From Rhizaria sp. SCN 62-66 (Eukaryota > Rhizaria, unplaced), in contig MEDY01000087.1 in assembly GCA_001724265.1 (NCBI GenBank), forward strand, positions 94,661 to 158,660: a stretch of DNA of 64,000 bases. The letters run 5' to 3'. This document shows positions 44,001 to 54,900 of this stretch, one piece after another; the first letter of the stretch is position 1, and each line of letters opens with the position of its first letter. The notes under the pieces were generated by a model. It did no database searches. It was not told the DNA's origin and saw only the letters and a program-made list of their open reading frames with translations. Made by a program: the position numbers and the translations under genes.

Positions 44001-44079
44001 CACCCCTAACGCCGAAAGGAGGGGTGTGATGGGCTTCGGGCCGCGCGGAGCGCAATTGACGATGCTAATCGGTTTTTTT
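44001..44079 (+). other. Hairpin followed by T7 run, possible small RNA end
   Basis: CACCCCT (44001-44007) pairs perfectly with AGGGGTG (44020-44026), and seven T follow at 44073-44079, as at RNA polymerase III ends. I could not find A- or B-box promoter motifs or match a known RNA, so this is only a candidate. Confidence 0.2.
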
Positions 44080-44338
44080 AAGGAATGAGTAAAGCGTGCT
44101 GAAGTGAAATGCCGCGGAGCTGCCGCCAAAGGGGTCCTATAGGGCCGTATTAAGGGTGCCGGAAGAGGTCCCAACGTTCGAGGGCTCGCTTACTGAATCG
44201 TGCATTTAGCTGCATAAACAAGTGCCTTTGTGAAACTAGCCGTGTTTTGATGTATGAGAGTGTGTTGGGTAGCTGTTATTACTATGCCCTCAGTGCAACA
44301 GTCAATACAGGTGCAGAAAAGTGTCATAAGCTGTAGAG

Positions 44339-44608
44339 TTAATAGTTACACCCGCCAATGCTGGGTGCCACAAACGGGCTTCGTACTCTGTGTATTGCGC
44401 AGCTGAATGATAAAAAGACATCGAACTCATACAAAGTGCCCTTAAGAATGACTCCAATGCCGACGAACTGTGCGTGTGCGACGTATGTAGCCCGAAATGT
44501 CACGCTTGAGACCCAGGACAGAGACAAGTCAAGCCGCTTAGAACCACCTGGGTAGAAAATGGCCTGCTCGATTTCTGATTGGGGCATTGTAGAGCGGATC
44601 ACGACCAC
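44339..44608 (-). CDS. Orphan open frame, possible exon
   Basis: An open frame of about 95 codons ends at TAA with mixed, protein-like composition (SEIEQAIFYPGGSKRLDLSL, HAQFVGIGVILKGTLYEFDV) in otherwise frame-poor DNA. There is no ATG at its 5' end (the frame begins GTG), but a TTTGATTCCAG just upstream could be a splice acceptor. Its GC content is lower than the true genes. It could be a terminal exon, a decayed gene or chance. Confidence 0.25.
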   Translation of the reverse strand: MVVIRSTMPQSEIEQAIFYPGGSKRLDLSLSWVSSVTFRATYVAHAQFVGIGVILKGTLYEFDVFLSFSCAIHRVRSPFVAPSIGGCNY

Positions 44609-44935
44609 GGGGTGAGGCTGGAATCAAACCATATCATAATTCTCATGATGTTATTTATGTGCCAGGTTGGACGTGCGTATGTCGTCATGGTTATAGACGG
44701 AACAAAGCCCGAGTATGACTATTCCGTGTTACTGTGTAGTCGCCCCTGCTTGCTCACTGATTCCCATGCATTTTTCGCTCTACCCAACCACTCATTGTTT
44801 CTATCCTGCTGTCCCCGTTTTAGCGGTGAGATTTCACACACGTTCCTTTTTCTTGCGTAAGTTGTGAGCGAGTCTCAGAGCGGATAAAACTCCAGCGAGA
44901 GATCTTCACACTGTGTCATTCTCATACCCCCCCTT

Positions 44936-47900
44936 ATGTCGTCGCACCCGCACACCGGGGCGCCCACCGCGTCCCCCGCGCTTGTGCCCGCGACGTCACA
45001 CCATCTTAAGACTCTACCCGCGTCTTCTCTCTCTAAAACAGCCACAATCACCGCCCCACGCTCGCTGTTAACGGCTGGTTCAGTCCACTCGTCAGCTACC
45101 GTCTCGAATCCCAGCAGCACGAGTACCGCTTCAGGACCCTCCTCCGCCTCCCTCGCAGCCTCGTCCCTCGCCCGACCGCTCTCGGGCTACGCCTCGCTGC
45201 TGCCCGGCACCAAGCCCGCCGCGCTATCGCCCACAGGCCTGCCCGCCGCAAAGCTCTCCTTGTCCTCGTCGGCCAACACCGCCGCCAAGCCCCTTTCTGG
45301 TACCGCCTCCTCTGCCGCTACGGCCTCCGCCTCGGCCGCCGCACTAGCCGCCGCCGCGGCCAGCCGCCCCGGCGCGCCCAGACCGGCGCTGTCAACGGCG
45401 ACGCCGCCCGTGGGCCCCCGCCCCGCGCTGTCGACGGCCGCCTCGGCGCTCGCCCCCGCCCTGCGCGCGTTACCCCCCGCGTCCGTGTCCGCGCTCACGG
45501 CGCTCGGCGGGCACGGCAGCAGCAGCAACGGCGGCGGCAGCGCGGGCGCGGACAGCAAGTACGCGGCCCGGCTAACGGCGGCGTCGTTCCTGACGGCCGC
45601 GCACAAGACCGCGGGCGCAGGCGCGGGCGGTGGCGCGGCTGCCGCGAGCAACACGCAGCAGAGGCTACTGTTCGGCCGCCCCCCTGTCTCGACCTCGGCC
45701 GCTGCTGACGGCGGCTACGGCAACGACAACGACGCCGGCGACGATACGCATGGCGACGGCGACGACGATGACGACGACGATGGTGACGATGACGACGAGG
45801 ACGGCGATGGAGACATCTCCCAGGCCCGCGCGCGCCGCCGCCTCGCCACCGCCGCGGACTCTGACGCCGGCGCCGGCTACGCGGTGGCGGCCCAGCGCGG
45901 CCGCGGCGGCACCGGGCGCGGGCGCGGTCGTGGCCGTGGGCGCGGCCGCGGCCGCGGCGCCGGCTTGGCCGGGGTCGGCCGCGGCGGTGCCAGCGCCCGC
46001 GGTGACGCCGGAGTCGGCGCCGGCGTTGTGCCCACGCGCCAGACGTACAGCGGCACCGGCGACAATGACCACGTCAACGGCGCCGCCGACGAAGACGACG
46101 ACGACGAGGTCGATGACGATGACGCCGACGGAGACGACGCCGCCGACCTCGCCACGCCGCGGCAGCCGCGCTCGCGCAGCACGGGCTACGACTCGCGCCA
46201 GATCCTCGCTGACCAGCTTCACCAGGTACGATCCGCACTCGACACACACCGACACACACACGCTCTCAGAGGCACACGAAGTCAGACTCGCGGAGAATGC
46301 GAAAGTGTTGACTCGAAGAGATGAATGACAATGAGTCCAATTTATTCTAATATACGTTCATAGTCAACCAACTCTTTGTTATTTTTATAAAACAATCATT
46401 GTTATGATTAAATGCAAATCTCTCACTTTATCTTTTCTCTCAACTCCGCTCCTTTTTCTCACTGTCCCCAGGCCGCTGCGGCGTCGACGACGCATTCGTG
46501 GGCCCGCGGCCGCGCGCCCCGTGGCCGCGGCGGCCGCGGCGGTCGCGGTGGTCGCGGCGCGAGCCTCGCCGCCCGCGCCTCGCAAGCGATGGCAGCTGCG
46601 CGCGCCGCCGCAGCGTCTGCCGCCGCGTCGCTGGCCCTGTCTGGCGGCAGCTCCAACGCCGCCGCGGCCGCGGCGGCCAACAACGCGGCGCTCCTCCGCA
46701 GCGTCGGGCTTGCGCCCGCGGCCGGCAGCCCCGCGCTGGGCCACCAACACGCCGCGCACGCGGGGGCGGGCGGCGCGGGGGGCAGTTCTGGCGGCGTGGC
46801 GCTGCTGGCCAACCTCCAGGCCGCTGGGCTCTTGCCGCCTGGGCTTCTTCCGTCGGGGCTCGCCAACCTCGCAGCCGGCCTCAACGCAGCTGGCCTCAAC
46901 GCCGCGGGTCTTGGCGCGCTGACCGGCGTGGCAGGACTCGGCGGACTGGCCGGGCTGAGCGGGGCGCCCTACGGCGCCGCGGCCGCCGCGCTCTCAGCCG
47001 CCGGGCTCTCGGGTGGCGTGGCCGCACCGGGCGCCGGGAGCGGCGCGGGCGGGCCGGCGACGGCGAACATCAACACTGTCGCGGGGCTCAACACCGCGGC
47101 CTCGGCGGCCTTCAACGCGGCCGCCGCGCTTGCGCTGCCCGCGACCTCAGGCGTGTCCGTTGGCACCCTCAACGCGCAGGCGCAGCGGCCGAACCTGGTG
47201 GACCGGCTCGTGCTCATCACGTCAGGCAAGCACCGCGGCAAGTCGGGCGTGGTCAAATTCTCCGGCCACGGCTTCTACTGCATCGCCATCGAGGGCGAGG
47301 TCGACGTCATGAAGCGCGCCTCAGAGTTCGAGATTGTGCTCACGCCGCAGCCGGCGCCCGCCGCCGCCGCCGCCGCGGGCCCCGCAGGCGCCGCCGGTGC
47401 CACACTTGGGGCCGGGCTCGCGGGTGGACTTGCGGGTGGCCTTGGGGCCGGGCTAGGAGCCGGACTCGCTGGCGGACTTATGGCAGGCGGCGCCGGTGGC
47501 TTGGGGGGCGACGCCTCGGGTGGCAACGCGGCGCTACCCTTCCTGGCGATGCACCAGCAGCAGCACGTGCTGCAGCAGCAGCAACAGCAGCAGCACCTGC
47601 TCCTACTGCAGGCGCTCCAGCAGCAGCAGGCCGCGCATGCGCAGGCGCAAGCACAGCAGCACCACCAGCACCAGCACCAGCAACAGCAGCAGCACTCGCT
47701 GTCGGCGCTCGCCGGCGGCAACTCGGCCCTGACGGCACTCCTCAACTGGCAGCAACAACAGCAGCACCAGCAGCATCACCAGCACCAGCAGCATCACCAG
47801 CACCAGCAGCAGGGCGCCGAGTCCGACTCGTCTGTGTCTAACAGCCCCGTCGGTGTCGTCTCCGCCCTGACCGGCGCCCGCTCGTCAGGGCTGCACAGCG

Positions 47901-48670
47901 CCGAGAGCCAGGCGGCGCTGCAGCAGGCGCTGGCGGGCAGCCCGTTCCTGCTCATGCAGCTCATCAGCCGCGGCGCTCTCAGCGCCACCGAGGCTGCCGC
48001 GGCCCTTACCGGCAGCAGCAACAACAGCGGCAATGCCATGCTCGCCAACACCGAGGACATGAGTCTTGAGGCTCTCGATGCCGCACTGAACGGACACAAC
48101 AACGCCGAGACTACAGATGCCGACGCTTTGCCTGCTGCCGATGCTGCGGCCAATGTCAATGAAGCCGACGCGGCTGCTGACAGCGCCAAGACTAACTCTG
48201 CCAACAGCGACAAGAACGCCGGCTCTGACGCGGCCCTTGCTGCCGAGACCGACGCCGCCGTGGCCGACGCTGCGACCGAGACCTCCCCCGTCCCCGCCGG
48301 CGCCTCCAGTGTCCCCAGTGCTGCTGACGCCGACGCCGACGCCGACGCCGATGCTGAGGGCTCTGAGGCTGAGGTTAACGCCGTCGCCGCTGCCCCGACG
48401 GCGACCGCGACTGCGACTGAGAACTCGAGTGCCAACGCCAGCGTGGCCTCCGGCGTCGACGCGAGCCCCCGCAGCCACGCCCACGGTCAGAGCCAGAGTC
48501 AGAGCAGCGCCGGCGCCGGTGTCGGTGTGAGTAACAGTGCTGCGAACGCGCCTGTGTCTGCGGCAGCAACGCTGCTGGCCGACGCCGCGGCCGCCCCCGC
48601 CGCCGTGGCCGCGGCAGGCGGCATCGCGCCCTGGCTCTACGACATGTACCAGCACCAGCGACAGCTCGCA

Positions 48671-48708
<38 letters not shown>

Positions 48709-48909
48709 ACAACAACAGCAACAGCAGCTGCAGCAGGTCGCCGCCGCCGCCGCCGCCGCCGGGGGGGGCAACACCGAGGCGCTGCTTGCGCTGCTGCTGC
48801 CGCAGCTGCAGGGCATCCAGGACCAGCAGGCCAAGGCCGCCGAGCAGGCGCGGCAGGAGCAGCAGCAGCTGTTGCTGCATATGCGCCAGACCCAGCAGCA
48901 GCAGCAGCA

Positions 48910-48948
<39 letters not shown>

Positions 48949-49200
48949 CCCGAACCAACAGCACGGCGCCGCGCGCATGCAGCAGATCCAGGCCGCGATC
49001 GCCATGGTGCAGCAGCAGCAGCTCCAGCACCAGTACCAGCAGCAGCAACAGCTGCAACAACAGCAGCAGCTGCAGCAGCAGCCCGGCGCTAGCAGCGGCA
49101 ACAACAACAACAACAACATCTTTGCCGCAGCGATCGCCGCCGCCCAGGCCCAGGCCCAGGCTCAGGCTCAGATGCAGATGCAGATGCACGCGCTCGCCCA

Positions 49201-49231
<31 letters not shown>

Positions 49232-49507
49232 GTGTCGGGCCCCGCCGGCTCCGGTCTGTCCCCGCTGCTGCAGCCCCAGGCCGCGGCGGGCTCCGGCGGT
49301 CCCAGCCCCGGCTCCGGCCCCGGCTCCTCGGCGGCGGCGCTGGCGCAGCTGCTGTTGCAGCACCGCATGAGCGGCCCAGGGAGCGCCGGGGACGACGAGG
49401 GCGAGTTCGCCGGCGTTGTTGGCGTCGTGCCCCACGCGCACGCGCGCGTGTTGTCGGCCGCCAAGACTGCGGACCCCGCTGCTGCGGTCGGCGCTGCAAG
49501 TGGCGTC

Positions 49508-49544
<37 letters not shown>

Positions 49545-49567
49545 GCGCGGAGCTGTCGGTCGAATAA
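44936..49567 (+). CDS. RGG- and poly-Gln-rich protein with a KOW-like module
   Basis: Exon 1 is 44936-46225 and exon 2 is 46472-49567 (246-base intron, donor GTACGA, acceptor CTGTCCCCAG, phase 0). The product is 1461 residues ending in TAA. Exon 1 encodes Ser/Thr/Ala-rich sequence, an Asp-rich run, a long RG repeat (about 320-345) and a second acidic run. The splice leads into another RGRGG cluster. The one compact module is LVDRLVLITSGKHRGKSGVV, continuing KFSGHGFYCIAIEGEVDVMK (about 667-715). It resembles a KOW or SH3-like barrel as in RNA-polymerase elongation and ribosomal factors. The rest is Gly/Leu/Ala repeats, several poly-Gln tracts (47550-47810, 48670-48740, 48880-48950, 49000-49080, 49509-49542) and Ala/Asp/Glu-rich sequence. 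An RNA- or transcription-related nuclear role is an inference. Confidence 0.72.
48670..48740 (+). repeat. CAG/CAA repeat (poly-Gln)
   Basis: About twenty Gln codons, mixed CAG and CAA. Similar tracts occur at 48892-48950 and 49509-49542 in the same exon. Confidence 0.9.
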
Positions 49568-51926
49568 GCCGTTTGCATCCATTTTCACATGCACATTAAC
49601 ATTCACAGTTGCAGCCACGCCCGCCGTCTCTCGGTGACACTGGTTGGGCGCATGGACGGACTGTGTCTGTCTTTTTACCCCTTTATGTTGGTTTTTTTGT
49701 CTTCTTCTTTGTTTCATCGTAATGTTATTTTAGTGCCATTTGTTGCTGCCAAGTTGTTATCAGCAGGCTGTGTCTGTATTTTCCGCTTTTATGCGCGTTT
49801 CGCGCTTGTTGTTACTCAGAGCCGACTGCGGGCTGCCATGAAACTGCAGCCCCCTCGGCCGAGATGCGCAACGTATCCCAAGACCATATCTTTTTTTAAC
49901 GTAACTATGCTAATATAAGTACAAGTGCACGTTCAAAGAAAAAGAAAGAAAGAACAAAAAGCGCATGCAAACACACACGCATGTACACAAAATGTCAAGA
50001 AAGTTTTGAACACCTCATTCGTCTTCCTTTGCACATTCAAAAAAATAGTTCCTCTTGTCTTAGTACACGCCAGCTTCACCCTTCAAGCTTCCGTTTTCAT
50101 CGCCCTACGCCACTTTTCCTTTCCGTCTACTCTGTCGTCATCATCCCCCCGGTCATTATCATCTTACTCGGAACGCAACACAGAAAGATCTTCGCTACGG
50201 CGGTTTGCATCGGTTGTGTCAGCCCGGAGAGACTTCTTGATTGTATCAACGTTATCTCCATTATATTTTGTTTCGAAATATCTTTAAATATATTTTGCTT
50301 TAACAAAACTTGTGTTTGCAATTTTACTATTTTACCTCTTCCTTTTTTCTCTTCTTCTACGTCAGCGTGTGTGTGTGTGTCGTCTCTCGTGTGTTTTCTC
50401 TTTTGTTTATGTTATCATTCATTTTTCTCACTTTGATATATCGTTTTGATATGCTTTGTTTCGCTGTGCCCCGCTATCACGCGTCGCATTAGTGTTCATC
50501 GCGCGGTTTTTGTGTCGCTGTCTCATCTGGCGTTTTGTCCGCATCTGCACTGTGCTGTGCGGCGCGACTCTACACCACTCTGCACTGCTTCACTCTGCCG
50601 CGGGATCCATGTATGCTATGTCGCACCATGTGTGCGGCACTGCATCACCCGCGCGCCGTGCTGCTGCTGTGCGTCTAGAGATCCCTTTTGTTCTGACCCC
50701 CTCGCTTTGTGTAATCCTTTTTATTGCATTTGCTCTACTTTCGTTTTTTATGCTGCTGCTGCTGGCGAACGTGTTCCTGGTTATTGTGAGATCGTGCTTT
50801 TTTCTCTGAGCATCATTATTATCAGCAACAACGATTCACGCCCCAGCAGTACCATCACACCACACTCCACACACCCTCCTTCACCCACCCCCACCCACAC
50901 ACACTCTGTGCGAGCAGACATCGGACTCTGACTCCACACGAGGCTCCCAGTCACAGGCGCGCAGTCGCCCCCATCGGCACAGTCACTCACCCTTATCACG
51001 AACCGCCACCAGTGCCACGACTCGAAACGAGTCCTCGCTGCGAGCCCGTTTGATTTCCCCTCTTTTTTTTTGTCTACCATTTGGTTTGTTTTTTGTTTTT
51101 CTACCGCTTGTTGTATGTTAGTTTTTCTTCGTCTGTAGTTAACCTGTATCAAGGCGTTGCACACTGCAGTCGCTGTAGTGTTGTTGCTTTCTCTTCTTCT
51201 TTTTTTTCACCGCAGTGTCGTCAAGTTATCTCTTTCAATAGGTGCGCTAAGTGTTCCCTGAATGAAACAAGATTGATTTCGATTATCTGTTGTCGCAACA
51301 AAACGAGGTATTGGTTTGTCAGCTCAGTGGTTTGAATGTAACGGTCTGATTCGAGTTCTTGACTGTTGTTTCATTAAAAACAGCAACCTTAAGGACTTGT
51401 TGCTTGCTGTCAGCATCACTGTCTGTACGCTTCCGCTCACAACGATAACTACAACTTACTTTGGTTGGACTGTCTACTATATATTTAGACTGCGTTTTTC
51501 GTCTTGTCACATCTAATATATCTGCATCTACGATGTCATTCCGTTGCGCTTGCTTTGGAGACTTGTTTTTGTTAATAGTCGTCATCAAATGATCTCCCCT
51601 TCATTGTAAAATAAAGCGTCGACGTTCGTTGTCTCTGGCGAGAAACACTCTACTATACGTAGCTGCGGCTGACTCGACCCGCAAGCCACAATCATTTACA
51701 GATCTAACACAAAGAAACACTTGTTTGAAAAAATCACACTGTATTCACAACCGATATCTAGGATAAGTAGTGATCCCACTTCTTCGTACATGTACCTATC
51801 TAACAATATACGTATTACGTACACATCCGCACTGTCGCTACTGTTTTGAGCATCATATCACACTTAAACCCATGCAAAGCAGAACTTTTCACATTGGCAG
51901 TTGCTTAGTTGCATCAATCAGATGTG
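49568..51926 (+). other. T-rich 3' flank of the KOW-like gene and intergenic DNA
   Basis: As after the PUF gene, the plus strand here is T/C-rich for roughly 2 kb, with many T runs and no coding frame (49640-51600). The last 300 bases are AT-rich and form the tail-to-tail junction with the giant minus-strand gene. No RNA gene was recognised. Confidence 0.4.
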
Positions 51927-54900
51927 TTAATAGTATGTAGGTGCGCCGTGAGCACCTGAACCTGCTGTGTTCACGTTTGCACGAGCATAGCTGCGCGCCA
52001 TGTCCCGCTTCACACGGTCAAACTGGCTAGCTGCTGGCGACACGCCGAACCCCGCAAGCCGCTCAGCATCGCTGAAAAAATACTCATGCACATTGCCATC
52101 CCAGTTCTGGCCCTGTAACGGCACTCGCGACACAGCAGCAGCTGCAGCTACGCCAGCGGCAGAAGACGCGGCGGCCACAGCGGCCGTCGCAGCTGCGGCA
52201 GCCTCCTCGCCGGCGTCGCCCTTGCGCCGGCCCGTGCCCGCTGCAGCCGCGGCAGCAGCTGCCGCAGCTGCTGCGGGGCCTGCCGCTGCCGTTGCTGCTG
52301 CTGATGCCGCAGCCGCAGCAACAATAGCTGCTGCTGCACCTTCTGCCGCGGCCGCACTTGCCTTGTAAGCGGCGGCGCGCGAAGTCTCTCCGACCGTCGC
52401 GACCGTGACAACCTCTGCGCCCTCCGCAACGGCGTCCTTGGTGAGCACGATGCCGGCACCGAGACGCACGCGTTCGCCTTCCGCAAGCCCGCGGGCCTCG
52501 CGCCTGTGCGCGCGGACGGACCCGCTCATCTCCCCGGTCAAGCCTGCGGGCAGCGCGCGACCACCGCGGTTGGTGACCTCGCCCAGCACCGCGCTCGCGC
52601 CCGCAGCGTGCAACGCGCGGCGGTGGGCGCGCGCCGAAGCCGCTGCAAGCGAGGCGGCAGCTGCAGCGGCGCTGGGAGGAGAGTTCGGCGGAAGAGGCCT
52701 CCCACGCGCAGTGGAGTTCGCGGCAGAGATATTGAGCGGAGCGAATGACACGTTGTGAGTCGTCGTTGACGAAAACGAACTGGTGTTGTTGTTTGCATGC
52801 GCACGATGCGACACCAGCTGCGGGAGTGACTGTGGCGCTCCAGCTCGGAGTGACTGTGAAAGAGAATGTTGCTGTGTAGTTTGGCGGCGAATGCGGGGCG
52901 TTGAAGGCCCAGCAGCATCTTCTGGCCGCTCCAACCGGAGTGTAAAGCTGTGCTCATACAGATCATATGAAGTGAGTCCTGACGCACTCATGGGGCCTGC
53001 ACTCGAGGCATTTGTCACAGCACTTCCAGGCGCGCCAGGGCCAGCAATAAGACTTCCGAACGTCGCGGGACGACCTGCTTGCGAGAACGCGCGCCGCTGC
53101 TGATACTGCAGCGCGGTCCGCAGCATCTGCGTGGGCACACCTGCCAACGGGTCGTTGCTGTTTTTGTCTCCATGAATCGCTGTAGTCGTGCGAGGGCGGC
53201 GCAGCGCAGCACGGGGAAGAGAATAACCAGTGCCAGCATCTGCCCCACCAGTGTCGCCAAAAGAACCCGACTGCTGCAAGCGGTGAAGAGCACTGCGTTC
53301 AGTGACAGCGCCGGAAGCTGCTGAGTGGCCTTGCGCTGGTGCAGGCCGCATTGAGACCGCAGACGCGTGCGCACCAGCGTGCTGTGCCGCGAGCGCAGCC
53401 CGGTAGCGCCGCCACCGCTTGTCTTCAGCAAGAGCAAGTCTGAGGTCGTCCGCGCAGGCGACACCAGTTGCGCCGGCCCCCGCCGCACCGGAGCCAGGGG
53501 GCGCGACGGCAGCAACCCCCGCATCAGCGGCGTCGCCGGGTAGCACTGGCACGGCGATGGGGGCAGCAGAAGCGGACAGAGCAGCCGCAGGGCCCGCGGT
53601 GGCGGCAGTGCACGCGCCACTCCGCCAGACACCCAGAAGCCCGTCGGGAGATAAAACAGCGTCCCAGTCAGCGCGCGCAATGACGACCACGACGCTCTCG
53701 CAGTCCCGCGAGACGACAGACGCTGTGCGCACACCCGCAGCGGTGCGCCAACTTTCACCAAGCACAGTGCCCGCCAGGTGCGCGGTGTACAGCGGCAGCG
53801 AGATTAGTCCACCCGCGGAGCGCTCAATGGAGCGTTTCGTGCTGTTGACGCCACCAAACTCAGCTCCAGCTCCGGCCAACGATGCAGTGCGCGCAGAGAT
53901 CACATGATCCTGCTGCTGCAGAGGACAAGACGGAGCTGACGGCGGGGGCGCGGCGCGCGCGTACAGAGGCTGCATCTCCTTTGCGCGCGCCAGAGGATTC
54001 TGCGCGCGCATCAGACGCACCAAATACGGCAGCTGCAGTGAGAGCGCGGAGAGCTCGCCCAGCAGTGAGTACGGCCCGACAGTGCCCAGATGCAGCACCG
54101 ATCCATTGCTTTTACCGCTGCCATTTCTGGCAGCGCGTGGAGGCAGCTCTTGGAGCACGTCGAAAGTGCCAGTGAGCGGTATCACCACGCCGTCGGGCTG
54201 CGGCGACTCTGCGAGCGCGGGGATCTGCGTCACGCTGCCCAGGCCCAGTGCGCGGCAAACACGCGCAGTCGCGGACAGAGGCACCCGCTTCGCACTGGCG
54301 GCGATCTTTGCGTTCGCACTGTCGACGGCGCTGGTATTGTTGAGATTGAGTCCGGGTGACGACGGGAACACGTACGCAGCAGCGGCCAGCGCGTCAGTCG
54401 ACAGAGCCAGAGAAGCGTTGTGTTCTGCAGCGGCTCGGCGGCGCGCCAGTGGCAGCGCACCGACCCCGCGCAAATGCGGCGCGCCTTCGTCGACCGCAGA
54501 CGCCGCCGCCAGCGCACGCGCGGAGGCGTGCGGAGACCACAGAGCGCGAGCGCGCGCACGAGCGCGGGCGCGGGAACGGGCGGCAGACGCAGCCGCCGCG
54601 GCAGCCGGGTCAGTGCGGGCAGCGCGGCGCAGCGCCGCACGACGCTTCTGACGCGTCTGCGCCTCTGCTTCGGTCTTTGCTGCGGTGACTGCAACAGTGT
54701 CCGTGTTGTCCGCGTCGGCCTCGTCACCATCGGGGGTCGCTGCGTGACGCACGCTCGCACAGGCTGTGTCGAGCGTGGTGCGCGCAGGCCAGTGGTACGC
54801 CAGCGCGCGCGCAGCCGCGGACAGCAGGTCCGCCTGCATCACCGCCGTCGCCACAGCCGCCGCGGGCGCCGCGCCGCCACCGGAAGCGGAGACCGATGCG

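Larger units (their letters stand above)
43479..44935. other. Divergent intergenic region with hairpin, T-run and an orphan frame
   Basis: The 1457 bases between two divergent starts contain a GC-rich segment at about 43700-44060 with a 7-bp hairpin and a run of seven T at 44073-44079. They also contain an open minus-strand frame at 44608-44339. The rest is AT-rich with no signal I can support. Confidence 0.35.

Noticed and set aside
44590-44640. A B-box-like GGTTTGATTCC on the minus strand, possible tRNA
   Set aside because: The flanking bases do not form a T-stem or acceptor stem and no A box lies at the right distance.
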